NCBI GenBank assembly: GCA_029936815.1
Contig: JAPYRX010000005.1
Location: 2,534-66,533, forward strand
Length of the DNA: 64,000 bases
Reading direction: 5' to 3'
Origin: Dehalococcoidia bacterium
Lineage (GTDB): Bacteria > Chloroflexota > Dehalococcoidia > Lucifugimonadales > GCA-002694895
A program made the translations under genes and the position numbers. Shown piece by piece: positions 26,071-35,908 of this stretch (positions are counted from its first letter, which is position 1; each line of letters starts with the position of its first letter). Below the pieces are notes generated by a model. That model searched no databases. It saw only the letters and a program-made list of their open reading frames with translations, and was not told the origin of the DNA.

Positions 26071-26850
26071 ATGTATTTCAAGAAAAAACAATTAAAAGCA
26101 GTAATTATGTTAACATTATTATTTTCAACCATACTACTAGGATGTGATGTAACAAAAAATACAGAAAGTTACGGACAAAAGGGAGCTACAGGTAAAGTAG
26201 ATCTTCTTAATCCAGGAGACACATTATCATCAAAAGGGTATGGAAAAACGGATACAAGAGGAGTTCAAGTGAAAAAAGCACAATCATATGACGCACCACC
26301 ACCAATGTTTATAGATACAGACAAAGAATTATATTTCGCAAAAATAGTATTAGAAAAAGGTGGAACTATGACCCTTGAGCTTTATAGTAATAAAGCTCCT
26401 ATAACTGTTAATAATTTTGTTTTCTTAGCAAATAATGGGTTCTATGATGGAGTTACATTTCATAGAGTTATACCTAATTTCATGGCACAAACAGGTGACC
26501 CAACAGGAACTGGTATGGGTAGCCCTGGGTATAAATTTGATAACGAATTACACCCTGATTTAAGTCATGATTCAAAAGGTATTGTTTCTATGGCAAACGG
26601 AGGTATTCAAAATGGAAAAGGCACAAATGGTAGCCAGTTCTTTATAACTTTTGTACCGACAGAACAACTCGATGGTTTTAATCCTGATGGAAGCGATAAA
26701 GATTGCAGGTTTGATTCTTGTCATGCTGTTTTCGGAAAAGTTATTGAAGGGCTAGATGTATTAGATAGTATTTCTGAAAGAGATCCTGGCTCCGCTACTA
26801 CTTCTGGTGATGTTATAAAAACGATAACAATACAAAAACATAATAATTAA
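26071..26850 (+). CDS. Cyclophilin-type peptidyl-prolyl isomerase, predicted lipoprotein
   Basis: Protein of 259 residues. An N-terminal hydrophobic segment ends in LLGC (Cys25), a lipobox, so the protein is probably anchored outside the membrane. After a linker of about 65 residues, the cyclophilin domain starts near YFAKIVLEKGGTMTLELY and contains NFVFLANNGFYDGVTFHRVIPNFMAQTGDPTGTG (in pieces), NGSQFFIT and CHAVFGKVIEGLDVLD. A TATAAT at 26030-26035 may be its -10 box, though no good -35 accompanies it. Likely role: extracytoplasmic protein folding. Confidence 0.92.
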   Translation: MYFKKKQLKAVIMLTLLFSTILLGCDVTKNTESYGQKGATGKVDLLNPGDTLSSKGYGKTDTRGVQVKKAQSYDAPPPMFIDTDKELYFAKIVLEKGGTMTLELYSNKAPITVNNFVFLANNGFYDGVTFHRVIPNFMAQTGDPTGTGMGSPGYKFDNELHPDLSHDSKGIVSMANGGIQNGKGTNGSQFFITFVPTEQLDGFNPDGSDKDCRFDSCHAVFGKVIEGLDVLDSISERDPGSATTSGDVIKTITIQKHNN

Positions 26851-26862
26851 TTAAATTTTATA

Positions 26863-28941
26863 TTACAAAATTTCTTCACTGTAAAGTAAAATTTTACCTT
26901 GGATTCCAATCCAAGCTTTGCTGAATATTTCAACATTTTCTGTTAATGGTTGATTGTTTATTCTCACGGAGTGATCAGAGTAATTGGTTAATATCAAATA
27001 TTCTTTCATATAAGTAAATTCTAATCCATAAAACAAATCGTCATTTAATTCAGAACCTTTAATTTTATTTCTACGAAGTATTCTATTTGGCAAAGATCTT
27101 TTTATAGATTTTATATCAAGTATCAAATTATTTTTGTCGTCATAAATATATCCGCGAATATCAACTTTTGTAGAATAATTAACTAATAAATAAATTGCTA
27201 TGATCAATATTATTAGAACAATAATTGACAGTGTTGCAAAAATAATAATCATAAATTGAGATTGTCCATCTATTTGATCTTGAATCTTATCAACAGTATT
27301 AATTTCTTTAACAATATCTATTTTAGATTCTTCAATTGGTTTATCAATAGTTTTGATTACAATAGTATCTGAGTACATTACAAAATTCTTGTTTTTATAA
27401 ATAGAATCTAATCTGAAAACCATACTTGCTTTTCCATATTCACTAGTACTCAAAACCACTTCAAATTTATTAGATCTCCCATCTTGGATTGGATCAATAG
27501 ATTTTAATAAAACATCTAAACTGTCTTGGTTTGCGCTATATGACCACTTAACATCATTTTTATCAATATAATATTTTTCGCCTTCTAGTAATATTTCTAT
27601 AATCGCAATAGATATATTTTTATTCAAAGGTAATTCACTTGCATTAATAACATCTATTATAATTTCAGGAAATATTTCAAAAGTAATTTTCGTACTATCA
27701 ACTATACTAGTTCCAAAATTAGGCCATGAATATTTTATGCTTATATCATATTCCCCTGGGGTATCTACATCGGGTAATATCATTGAATAATAACCATCTT
27801 GTGCAACAGCATCTCCCTTGCTTCCGTTATCATTCATTTCATAGCTAATTTTCCCGTCAAATATCAATTCTACATATGCATCTTTTGATATTAAACGATT
27901 GGTGCCTTTAGCTAAATTAGTAACTAATTGAATAGAATTTTTGGTAGGGAAAGGGCCTTTGTCGATTAAAAGAATATCATAATCTACTTTGTTTCTATGA
28001 TATATAGAAAGTAATCCTGAATTATAATCGGTTATCTTGAACAGCCATCTGCCTGGTACAGGGTCCTTAAATCTCCAAATCTTTGAAAATGAAGTTACAG
28101 TTAAGTTTGTAGGTTTTGTTTGTTCGTTTCCAGGTTGATTAGGTGCAACAATTGAAATATTACCATCAGAATTAGGTGTATAAACTACTATTTCCAATTC
28201 GCTTGACCCAGGAGAAACAAATATTTCTTTTTGAAACAGAGAATTTTTCTCAATGATTCCTTTATATTCTTTTTTTAATTTTCGTTCAGCATTGTCTTCT
28301 AATATTTTATCGGTTAATAATTCCATAGTATCAGGCACCACAATTGGATAAATATTACCTTTCCCCCATTTTGCCCAATTTTGGTATTTATCCATAATAA
28401 TTTTACTTGTTCCATACTTATGTATAATATTTATTTCCCAATTATTAATTGAAATGCTATCAATAATAGATTGAATGATTTTTTCTTCATCAGGAGATAT
28501 CAATAATTCATCATAAACAATCAAATTAATAGATGAACCCTCAGATGCTCTTGAAACTTTAAATTCATTAATTGCTGCACTCAAAGCGGCACTTATCGAT
28601 CTTGTATCTTCGTCTTGGTTATCATGAATAGATTTCATCCATGACTTCAATACATTAATATATAATTCAGGGTCATTTTGATCACTAGTAATTTCTATAG
28701 AGCCATTAGGAGAACTCAAAGAGAAAAATTTGTACCCTGAATTTTCTCGGAGTTCTTTAAAAGTAGAAATTGTTGAGAAAATAAATTCTTTGTAAAGTAA
28801 ATCTTCCACCATCGGATCAACAATAAATATTGATTCTTTGGTAGTAGAATTGGCATAAATCGAAGAATCACTAAAAGTAATACTGATAATAGATGCAATG
28901 ATTAAGGATGTAGATAATATTAAGTTTTTAAAATTTTTCAA
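26863..28941 (-). CDS. Exported membrane-anchored protein with VWA-like and Ig-like regions
   Basis: Large protein of 692 residues that I do not recognise as a named family. A signal peptide (about residues 1-30) is followed by a Rossmann-like region (35-200) resembling a VWA domain, e.g. TRSISAALSAAINEF, but without the DxSxS metal site. Beta-rich segments follow; DNGSKGDAVAQDGYYS near residue 375 is typical of exported Ig-like domains. One transmembrane helix lies at about 563-589, followed by a basic cytoplasmic tail of about 100 residues. It may sense or bind something at the surface; function is unknown. Confidence 0.6.
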   Translation of the reverse strand: MKNFKNLILSTSLIIASIISITFSDSSIYANSTTKESIFIVDPMVEDLLYKEFIFSTISTFKELRENSGYKFFSLSSPNGSIEITSDQNDPELYINVLKSWMKSIHDNQDEDTRSISAALSAAINEFKVSRASEGSSINLIVYDELLISPDEEKIIQSIIDSISINNWEINIIHKYGTSKIIMDKYQNWAKWGKGNIYPIVVPDTMELLTDKILEDNAERKLKKEYKGIIEKNSLFQKEIFVSPGSSELEIVVYTPNSDGNISIVAPNQPGNEQTKPTNLTVTSFSKIWRFKDPVPGRWLFKITDYNSGLLSIYHRNKVDYDILLIDKGPFPTKNSIQLVTNLAKGTNRLISKDAYVELIFDGKISYEMNDNGSKGDAVAQDGYYSMILPDVDTPGEYDISIKYSWPNFGTSIVDSTKITFEIFPEIIIDVINASELPLNKNISIAIIEILLEGEKYYIDKNDVKWSYSANQDSLDVLLKSIDPIQDGRSNKFEVVLSTSEYGKASMVFRLDSIYKNKNFVMYSDTIVIKTIDKPIEESKIDIVKEINTVDKIQDQIDGQSQFMIIIFATLSIIVLIILIIAIYLLVNYSTKVDIRGYIYDDKNNLILDIKSIKRSLPNRILRRNKIKGSELNDDLFYGLEFTYMKEYLILTNYSDHSVRINNQPLTENVEIFSKAWIGIQGKILLYSEEIL

Positions 28942-29039
28942 AATTATTAATAGAAATATATGTTAATGTCTATTACACTATTTAAACCTAATAATTTAGT
29001 CAACAACCCTTATAGTCACTTTTTAAAAATTTTTCAATT

Positions 29040-29369
29040 ATGAAAACAATATTAATTCTATTAATTCTAAATATATTTACTACTTCATGTATGAATTCAG
29101 AAATAAATACAAAAAAATTTTCAGGATATTTGCTAGACATAGAATTCGGTAACGAAGCTAAAGGAATTTTGACACTAAAATCAAATGATATAAATCAAAG
29201 TTTTTCATTATCAAATATGAAGTTTGATTTTTTAATGATGAGTCATTTAAATCAACATATGCTACTTGGGGAACAAATAAATATAACTGCATATAAAAAA
29301 GATGGGGTATGGGAAATAATTAAAATCTATGATTTAGATGGAACTATACACGTAGATCAATTTAAATAA
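29040..29369 (+). CDS. Small predicted lipoprotein, unknown function
   Basis: Protein of 109 residues. The signal MKTILILLILNIFTTSC ends with a lipobox-like TTSC (Cys17). The mature part is a compact beta-rich sequence (LDIEFGNEAKGILTLKSND, EQINITAYKKDGVWEIIKIYDLDG) that looks like a small barrel. It diverges from the 692-residue gene and converges with the YtkA-like gene with two bases between stops. No family is recognised. Confidence 0.6.
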   Translation: MKTILILLILNIFTTSCMNSEINTKKFSGYLLDIEFGNEAKGILTLKSNDINQSFSLSNMKFDFLMMSHLNQHMLLGEQINITAYKKDGVWEIIKIYDLDGTIHVDQFK

Positions 29370-29371
29370 AA

Positions 29372-29893
29372 TTACTTATCAGTATTTTTTCTTGACTCTC
29401 TATATAAGCTGATAATAGCAATAAGAATTAGCAAAGGAACAAATAACATTAATAAATATCCATATTTGAAAGTTCCTAAATTAGGATCTTGAATATTCAT
29501 CTTGAAATAAAATTCTTCGTAATCATTACCTTCTCTTAAAATTAATTCAACATCCCATATTCCTGATTGTTTAAATGTAAAAGCAGATTTATAAATCAAA
29601 TCTGGGGCTGGAAGTTTTAGAGCAACAACTTTATATCTTTTATTTTTACCAGGAGTATTAAAATAAAAATCTGCATTTCCTTTAAAATTTGTGTCTTCAG
29701 ATATATTCAGTATTTCTAAATCAAAAAATTGTTCTCCTAATTTTAAAGGGAAATTATAAAATTCTATAGAAACATTAAATTTGTTTCCTTTGATTAATAA
29801 GGGATTTGTTAATTCAGAATCAGAGCTCAAAGAATTAATTGAGACAAAGAATATCATAGTAAAAATATAAAAAATTATTTTTTTATTGATCAT
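29372..29893 (-). CDS. Exported YtkA/FixH-like membrane-anchored protein
   Basis: Protein of 173 residues with a signal sequence at 1-24, an Ig-like extracytoplasmic domain and a C-terminal transmembrane helix near residues 144-163 (GYLLMLFVPLLILIAIISLY). The motif SAFTFKQSGIWDVELILREG matches YtkA/FixH-type domains, where G-x-W-x-V-E is conserved. It overlaps the thioredoxin-like lipoprotein by 11 bases and is downstream of it, so the two are probably expressed together. A copper or respiratory-chain assembly role is possible but unproven. Confidence 0.55.
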   Translation of the reverse strand: MINKKIIFYIFTMIFFVSINSLSSDSELTNPLLIKGNKFNVSIEFYNFPLKLGEQFFDLEILNISEDTNFKGNADFYFNTPGKNKRYKVVALKLPAPDLIYKSAFTFKQSGIWDVELILREGNDYEEFYFKMNIQDPNLGTFKYGYLLMLFVPLLILIAIISLYRESRKNTDK

Positions 29894-30725
29894 CTACCAA
29901 TTGTTTTACAGATTTTATAATTTCATCATAACTAACATATCCTTGAAATTTTGACACAAGAATTTTATCTTTAATTATAAATGTAAAAGGTTCTGAATAT
30001 ATATTCCATTCATCTAAAATCGGGGAAATTTGAGCTTTACTAATATCGCCTCTAATAAGATGCGGATTATCATACACCTCAACATGTATAAATATTATTT
30101 TATCATCATAATAATTTTTAAGATTTTTGATAACATCCAATTGAGGAAGGCAGGTAGCAGTTTTGCAAAAGCTAGGTGAAATAAAAAAAACAATAATTGG
30201 TTTGTTAAGTTTTACTGCATCAGACAATCTATACATGTAAAAATCTGGGTCTGGATCTGGATCGCTACTAATTTCATTAATAGGTAATGCGTTGCTCAAG
30301 GTTTTGTTTTTTAATTCGGGAATCATTTCTCCAACTATTGGACTTTGGTTTTTTTCTGATATATTAATCGTTTCAAGATAAATTTCTTTTGGATTCGTTG
30401 AATCATAAATTCTTAATTCATATTTACCATGTTTAGAAAATTGATGATTAAAAGTATAAAATCCGGAGTTTTTATTTGGCCATAAATAAAATGTAGGATT
30501 GTATTCATATGAATCCGCATCTATTTTATTTAAAACTTCTACTTTGAAATCTTTTTTTGTTTCAGACCCTTTATTACCAATTGAAGAAAACATCAGGCGA
30601 TTTTCACCTAACGAGTATTCTTTTGTTGCAAAAACGATACTCGTTGATTGTTTATCATTGTTTTCACAATTAATAGTGATAAAAGATAAAGAAAATAAAA
30701 TAAATAAAAAAGTAATTTTATTCAA
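29883..30725 (-). CDS. Lipoprotein with thioredoxin-like domain
   Basis: Protein of 280 residues. The signal ends in FITINC, giving Cys20 as the lipidated residue. The N-terminal half is beta-rich; the C-terminal half is a thioredoxin fold with KPIIVFFISPSFCKTATCLPQLDVI. The cysteines are spaced C-x4-C, not CXXC, so it is not a standard thiol oxidoreductase, and DEWNIYSEPFTFIIKDKILVSKF fits the later strands. It overlaps the YtkA-like gene. CcdA at 60.7-61.4 kb would be a possible electron donor. Function inferred only. Confidence 0.7.
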   Translation of the reverse strand: MNKITFLFILFSLSFITINCENNDKQSTSIVFATKEYSLGENRLMFSSIGNKGSETKKDFKVEVLNKIDADSYEYNPTFYLWPNKNSGFYTFNHQFSKHGKYELRIYDSTNPKEIYLETINISEKNQSPIVGEMIPELKNKTLSNALPINEISSDPDPDPDFYMYRLSDAVKLNKPIIVFFISPSFCKTATCLPQLDVIKNLKNYYDDKIIFIHVEVYDNPHLIRGDISKAQISPILDEWNIYSEPFTFIIKDKILVSKFQGYVSYDEIIKSVKQLVDDQ

Positions 30726-30727
30726 TA

Positions 30728-31981
30728 TTATTTTTCCAAATTTTGAATTTTATTTTTTGCTGGTAATGTTAATAACAATAAGCAACCAATAAAAGCGATT
30801 ATATAGAGTCCTCTAAATGCTATTTCATATGAACCCATTTTATCATACAAAATCCCTGCTATTATAGGACCTGCAGTAGTCCCAATATTTATTATAATCC
30901 CAGAAAATCCAAACAAAGTTGCAAAAACTGAAGGATGAAAATAATCACCTCTAATTGCAGTAATTATTGGAGTTCTTCCTCCAAAACCAATTCCCCATAA
31001 GATAGCAAAAAATACTAATCCAGTCCAAGTTTCAAAAATTGACAATACCACTAACGCCGATACTTGAAATAATAAAAATATAAGAAGTATATATTTCTTC
31101 CCGTACTTATCTGCTGTATATCCAGCAATGTATTGACTAAATATACCGACAGTAGAAAAAATAGAAACTATATATCCAGCAGTAGTAACTGAAAATCCTA
31201 AATCAGTAATATGAGCCGGTAAATGGGTGGTAAGAGTTACTATAGAAGTGGTTGAGCACATATGAGTAAAAGCGATAATCCAAAAAGGTCTTTGAGTTAA
31301 CTGTTTTTTTATTTCAGGATGTAAATTTAATCTAAACCTAAATTTTTTCTTGTTTTGTTTGGTAGATAATGTATTTTTGGTAAGATTAGTTTTATCTCTA
31401 ACAATAAAAAAAGATAAAGGAGAAAATAAAATAAAAACTACAGATATAAATAACGCAGTATTTTTAATACCGAATGTAAACAAACAAAATGCCAACAGAG
31501 GTGCAACCCAACCTCCGATATGAGTTCCAGTAATAGAAAATGCCATTGCAAAAGTTTTGTTTTTCTCAAACCACATATTCATCAGTGTCATAATTGGTAA
31601 CCAACCACAAAGAGCTGATCCAAAACTTACAAAAAAATATGCAAAAAATAATTGCAAAACAGTATCAGTGTAGGCCATTAAAATAAATCCAAATGCAGCG
31701 ATGAAATTACCAATCACCATGATTTTTTTTACGCCAAATTTTTCAAGAAGAAATCCTTCTACGGGGCCTAAAAGAGCAGATTCTGCTCTAGCAAAAGAGC
31801 TAGCACCAGAAATGAGTGTTCTACTCCAATTTTTTTGTTCCTCAAATGCTTTTAAAAAAAAACCTGTGCCTTGAAAAGATGTAATAGTAGTTAATGCAAT
31901 TACCATATTGCCAAATGAAGCTATTACCCATCCATAATAATTTTTAGTATTTTCTTTACTTTGATCTGTATGAAATTTCAT
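30728..31981 (-). CDS. MFS transporter (paralogue A)
   Basis: Major facilitator permease of 417 residues with about 12 hydrophobic segments. It starts MKFHTDQSKENTKNYYGWV and carries the FLLEKFGVKKIMVIG loop of MFS motif A. It is a close paralogue of the next upstream gene, sharing NYYGW/AYYGW, GTGFFLKAFE, NWSR-ISGAS, PVEGF/PIEGY, THLPAHITDLG and WGIGFGGR. The substrate is unknown; the closest look-alikes are monocarboxylate/oxalate-type MFS carriers. The gap to the lipoprotein gene downstream is two bases. Confidence 0.88.
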   Translation of the reverse strand: MKFHTDQSKENTKNYYGWVIASFGNMVIALTTITSFQGTGFFLKAFEEQKNWSRTLISGASSFARAESALLGPVEGFLLEKFGVKKIMVIGNFIAAFGFILMAYTDTVLQLFFAYFFVSFGSALCGWLPIMTLMNMWFEKNKTFAMAFSITGTHIGGWVAPLLAFCLFTFGIKNTALFISVVFILFSPLSFFIVRDKTNLTKNTLSTKQNKKKFRFRLNLHPEIKKQLTQRPFWIIAFTHMCSTTSIVTLTTHLPAHITDLGFSVTTAGYIVSIFSTVGIFSQYIAGYTADKYGKKYILLIFLLFQVSALVVLSIFETWTGLVFFAILWGIGFGGRTPIITAIRGDYFHPSVFATLFGFSGIIINIGTTAGPIIAGILYDKMGSYEIAFRGLYIIAFIGCLLLLTLPAKNKIQNLEK

Positions 31982-31990
31982 ATGAATTAC

Positions 31991-33217
31991 TTAATAATTT
32001 TTTTTGGGTAATAAAATAGACAAGAAAGAACTTATCATTGCCAATGTCCCTAAAGCTATAAAAGCAATAGTATAATCACCTTTAATGTCAAAAAGATAGC
32101 CTGATAACACAGGACTCAAAACAGTTCCAATATTAATTACAAGTCCAGAAATCCCAAATAATGTCGCAAAAGAAGATCTTTCGAAGTAATCTCCTCTTAT
32201 TGAAGTAAACAATGGATTTCTGCCTCCAAATCCTATTCCATACAAAATCGAAAAGATAATTACGCCATATATATTTTTTAATAAAGATAAAATAAATAGG
32301 GACAAACCTTGAAAAATTAAAAAAGTAGATAAAACATATTTTTTCGTATATATATCTCCCATATACCCACCAAAAATTTGTGCAATGGCAGCAACAATAG
32401 AATAAACCATAATAATATAGCCCGCCTGGACAGGAGTGTATCCTAAATCGGTAATGTGAGCAGGTAAATGCACTCCCAAAGTAACAACAGATGCAGTAGA
32501 AAAACTATGAGCAACAGCGATAATCCAAAATGGTTTGTGTGTTAATGCAATTTTTATTTCAGGATTCAAGTTTAATTTGAATTTTGATTTATTTTCATTT
32601 TTGGTATTTTTAATTTTTACTAAAGATTTATCTCTGATCAGTAAATAAGATAAAGGAGAATAAAATAAAAAAATTACTGAGATAACAAGTGTTGTGCTTC
32701 TAATTCCGTAATTATCTATGCAAAATGCTAAAAGCGCTGTACATATTCCCGCAATATGTACACCGGTTGAAGACAATGCCATAGCAAGAGTTTTTTTTCT
32801 TTCAAACCAAGAATTCATGAGTGTAATGATTGGCAACCAACCTGATATCGCAACTCCTAATGTCATAAACATATATGAAATATATAATGAAAATATTGTA
32901 GACGTTGAAGATAGTAAATAAAATCCGTAAGATGTTATCACAAATCCAATTGTCATAACTTTTCTAGCTCCAAATCTATCTAGAATATAACCTTCTATTG
33001 GTCCAAATAATCCTGTTTGAGCTCTTGTAAATGCACTTGCTCCCGATATTGAAGCTCTGCTCCAATTATATTTTGTTTCAAAAGCTTTAAGAAAAAATCC
33101 TGTGCCATGCATCCCTACCAATGTACTTATAGCTATAATAAAATTACCATAAATAACAATAATCCATCCATAGTAAGCTATTGAAGATTCATCAGATGTT
33201 TTATACTTAAATTTCAA
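31991..33217 (-). CDS. MFS transporter (paralogue B)
   Basis: Major facilitator permease, about 408 residues, with 12 predicted helices. The frame is open to a TTG at 33235, but a second TTG at 33217 yields MKFKYKTSDESSIAYYGW, which aligns without gaps to the paralogue's MKFHTDQSKENTKNYYGW, so I prefer 33217. That also avoids overlap with the divergent threonine-synthase-like start at 33235. Shared motifs with paralogue A point to a tandem duplication. Substrate unknown. Confidence 0.85.
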   Translation of the reverse strand: MKFKYKTSDESSIAYYGWIIVIYGNFIIAISTLVGMHGTGFFLKAFETKYNWSRASISGASAFTRAQTGLFGPIEGYILDRFGARKVMTIGFVITSYGFYLLSSTSTIFSLYISYMFMTLGVAISGWLPIITLMNSWFERKKTLAMALSSTGVHIAGICTALLAFCIDNYGIRSTTLVISVIFLFYSPLSYLLIRDKSLVKIKNTKNENKSKFKLNLNPEIKIALTHKPFWIIAVAHSFSTASVVTLGVHLPAHITDLGYTPVQAGYIIMVYSIVAAIAQIFGGYMGDIYTKKYVLSTFLIFQGLSLFILSLLKNIYGVIIFSILYGIGFGGRNPLFTSIRGDYFERSSFATLFGISGLVINIGTVLSPVLSGYLFDIKGDYTIAFIALGTLAMISSFLSILLPKKNY

Positions 33218-33234
33218 AATTTTTTTTAATACCA

Positions 33235-34344
33235 ATGAAACATAAATTCAAATGCCTAAATTGTCAGACTACTATCAATCCTGATCCTCATATTACAGTA
33301 TGTCAACAAAAGGGATGTAAGTATGAAGCATTCGAAATAGTGTACACAAATAGAGATTCTAATACATCACATGAAATACCTATTCCATTGTCAAACAATT
33401 TGAATTTGATTAATCTAGGACAAGGGAACACTCCTATAATCAGATTGAATTCTATTTCAAGCGACTTTGAGTTAAATATTTTTGCTAAACTAGAATACAT
33501 GAACCCCACAGGATCATTTAAAGACCGAGGTTCTTCAATGATGATTTCAGCACTAAAAGAATTTGGAATAAGTGAGATTGTTGAAGATTCTTCTGGAAAT
33601 GCAGGAGCATCTATTTCAGCTTACAGTGCATATTCAAAAATACAATCTCATATTTTTGTACCTGAAAATGCTCCTAAAAACAAGATTTCACAAATAGAAT
33701 TGTATGGAAGTGAAGTACACAAAATCCCTGGGCCAAGAGATAATTCCACTTTTGCGGCAATTGAATATAGTAATAAAAATTCTATTCCTTATTCATCACA
33801 CAATCTAAGCCCATATTTTTTAGAAGGTACCAAATCATTTGGGTATGAGGTTATTAATTTTTTCAATCAAAATAAACTTCATCACATACTATTCCCCGTT
33901 GGAAATGGATCGCTGTTAATAGGTTCATACAAAGCATACACAGAAATAGGGAATAATATTAATATCCCCAAACATCATGCAATACAAACAGAAAATATAC
34001 GGCCTATTGTCAATATGTATAACAATTTAAATTGGAGTGTTGATGATGGCTTACCTACAATTGCCAATGGAATTGCTATACTAAATCCGCCAAGAAAAAT
34101 ACAGGCAACTAATGTTGTGAATTTTACAAATGGTACTGCCATAACTGTATCAGATGAACAAATCATTGAATGGCAAATAAAATTAGCTCAAAAAGAAGGT
34201 GTTTTTGCTGAATTAACTTCATGTGCAATTTTTGCTGGTTTAGAAAAATTAATTTCTACCAAGATTATAAAAAATCAAGAAACAGTACTGCTTCCAATTA
34301 CAGGGTTTGGGTTAAAAGATCCGCCTAAAAGTTTTAATCAATAG
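33235..34344 (+). CDS. Threonine synthase-like PLP enzyme with N-terminal zinc ribbon
   Basis: Fold-type II PLP enzyme of 369 residues. The N-terminus has a cysteine set (CLNC ... CQQKGC) typical of the threonine synthase zinc ribbon. The PLP lysine is in NPTGSFKDRGSSMM (about residue 99), with DSSGNAGASISAY binding the cofactor phosphate and VGNGSLLIGSYKA the later loop. By family it converts O-phosphohomoserine to threonine, but related enzymes act on diaminopropionate or serine. It overlaps the aminotransferase by 11 bases at the 3' end. Confidence 0.82.
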   Translation: MKHKFKCLNCQTTINPDPHITVCQQKGCKYEAFEIVYTNRDSNTSHEIPIPLSNNLNLINLGQGNTPIIRLNSISSDFELNIFAKLEYMNPTGSFKDRGSSMMISALKEFGISEIVEDSSGNAGASISAYSAYSKIQSHIFVPENAPKNKISQIELYGSEVHKIPGPRDNSTFAAIEYSNKNSIPYSSHNLSPYFLEGTKSFGYEVINFFNQNKLHHILFPVGNGSLLIGSYKAYTEIGNNINIPKHHAIQTENIRPIVNMYNNLNWSVDDGLPTIANGIAILNPPRKIQATNVVNFTNGTAITVSDEQIIEWQIKLAQKEGVFAELTSCAIFAGLEKLISTKIIKNQETVLLPITGFGLKDPPKSFNQ

Positions 34345-35515
34345 AATCAATCGCTTTTTTAAAACCATAAATTGAACCCTTAATACTATCCCAATCAACA
34401 CAAAATGATATTCTGAAATACCCTTTTTTACCAAATCCTGTCCCAGGAACTACAAGGACTTTATTTTTTTTCAATATTTCAGTAAACTTCACATCGTCTT
34501 CGATAGGGCTTTTGGGAAACAAATAAAAAGCTCCCTCAGGTTTAACGAATTCATATCCTAATTTTTCTAGCTCGTCACACAAAAAATTTCTTCTTAACAG
34601 GTATTCTTCAATATCTACAGAGCTAAATAAAATATTTGATATTGCTCTTTGCATAAAAGCAGGGGCATTAACAAAACCTAATACTCTATTAGCAAAAACA
34701 ACTCCGTCCATTAACAAATTTTGATTTTCAATGTTAGGACTTAAAGCAACATATCCAATTCTCTCTCCAGGGATAGCTAAATCTTTTGAAAACGAGCTTG
34801 CTACAATTGTATTGTCATGAAAATCTAATATGTTTGGGCAATCAATTCCATCAAAGACTATTCTTCTATATGGTTCATCACTTATTACAAAAATTTCTCT
34901 TTGTAATTTGTTCTCATGTTTTTTTAATATTTCTGAAAATTCAATCAAAAACTTCTCGTCATAAATCACTCCAGATGGATTGTTAGGGGAATTAATAATC
35001 ACAGCTTTTGTTCTTTGATTAATAGCAGAATCAAAAGAATTTAAATCAGGTATAAATTTGTCATCTGAATCAACAATTTTAGAAATGCCAGAATGGTTAT
35101 CTGTATAAAAAAAATATTCGGGAAAGAATGGGGTGAAAATCACAACCTCATCCTCAGGGTCTAATATTGATTTTAATACAACATTTAAAGCACCACCAGC
35201 ACCACTAGTCATTAAAATATTTCTTGATTGAAAATCATGATTTGTGGTTTTATTTAAAAACTCCGCTACTTTTTTTCGAGTCATATCCAATCCTGCATTT
35301 GGCATATATCTATGGGCAGATTTGTCGGGGTTATCAATAAGAGATTTCATTTCATCATATAAAATTTCTGGAGGAGGAAAAACTGGATTCCCCAAAGATA
35401 AGTCAAAAACATTATCAGGTCCATATTTCTTTTTTAATTCTATCCCATCTTCGAACATTCTTCGTATCCAAGATCCTTGCTCAAGAAAGGTTGTCATTTT
35501 TTTTGAAATAGTCAT
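34334..35515 (-). CDS. Class I/II PLP-dependent aminotransferase
   Basis: Aspartate-aminotransferase-fold enzyme, 393 residues from the ATG at 35515; an in-frame GTG at 35524 would add three residues. The catalytic lysine is in SSFSKDLAIPGERIGY, the PLP-binding NSPNNPSG and SDEPYR are present, and YRRIVFDGI is typical. GxGFGKKGYFRISFC near the end carries the substrate-carboxylate arginine. The substrate is not determined. It converges on the threonine synthase-like gene, overlapping by 11 bases. Confidence 0.9.
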   Translation of the reverse strand: MTISKKMTTFLEQGSWIRRMFEDGIELKKKYGPDNVFDLSLGNPVFPPPEILYDEMKSLIDNPDKSAHRYMPNAGLDMTRKKVAEFLNKTTNHDFQSRNILMTSGAGGALNVVLKSILDPEDEVVIFTPFFPEYFFYTDNHSGISKIVDSDDKFIPDLNSFDSAINQRTKAVIINSPNNPSGVIYDEKFLIEFSEILKKHENKLQREIFVISDEPYRRIVFDGIDCPNILDFHDNTIVASSFSKDLAIPGERIGYVALSPNIENQNLLMDGVVFANRVLGFVNAPAFMQRAISNILFSSVDIEEYLLRRNFLCDELEKLGYEFVKPEGAFYLFPKSPIEDDVKFTEILKKNKVLVVPGTGFGKKGYFRISFCVDWDSIKGSIYGFKKAIDSID

Positions 35516-35594
35516 TTGAATCACTAAAAACTGAAAAATTATTTCTTATTATACCAATACTAATCCTATATTTATCAATTAAACAAACAATCTA

Positions 35595-35623
35595 TTGATA
35601 TCTTAATGTAATTTATTTACAAT
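35595..35623 (+). promoter_or_regulatory. Promoter of the tRNA-Met/Phe/Gly cluster
   Basis: TTGATA (35595-35600) and TACAAT (35618-35623) have a 17-base spacer and lie 9 bases before the mature tRNA-Met end. The three tRNA genes follow with 46- and 11-base spacers, so one transcript is likely. Confidence 0.72.
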
Positions 35624-35632
35624 CGATAATCA

Positions 35633-35704
<72 letters not shown>

Positions 35705-35750
35705 TTGTTATATATACCAAAAAGAATTAATTTGATACAATAATTCAACC

Positions 35751-35822
<72 letters not shown>

Positions 35823-35833
35823 AAAATTAATAA

Positions 35834-35908
35834 GCGGAAGTGGCTCAGTGGTAGAGCATCTCCTTGCCAAGGAGAAGGTCGCGAGTTCGAATCTCGTCTT
35901 CCGCTCCA
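35834..35908 (+). tRNA. tRNA-Gly (anticodon GCC)
   Basis: A 75-base gene: acceptor GCGGAAG/CTTCCGC, anticodon stem TCTCC/GGAGA with loop TTGCCAA, T arm GAGTTCGAATCTC, discriminator T, and an encoded CCA (35906-35908). Its 3' end borders the anomalous gene-free region. Confidence 0.94.
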
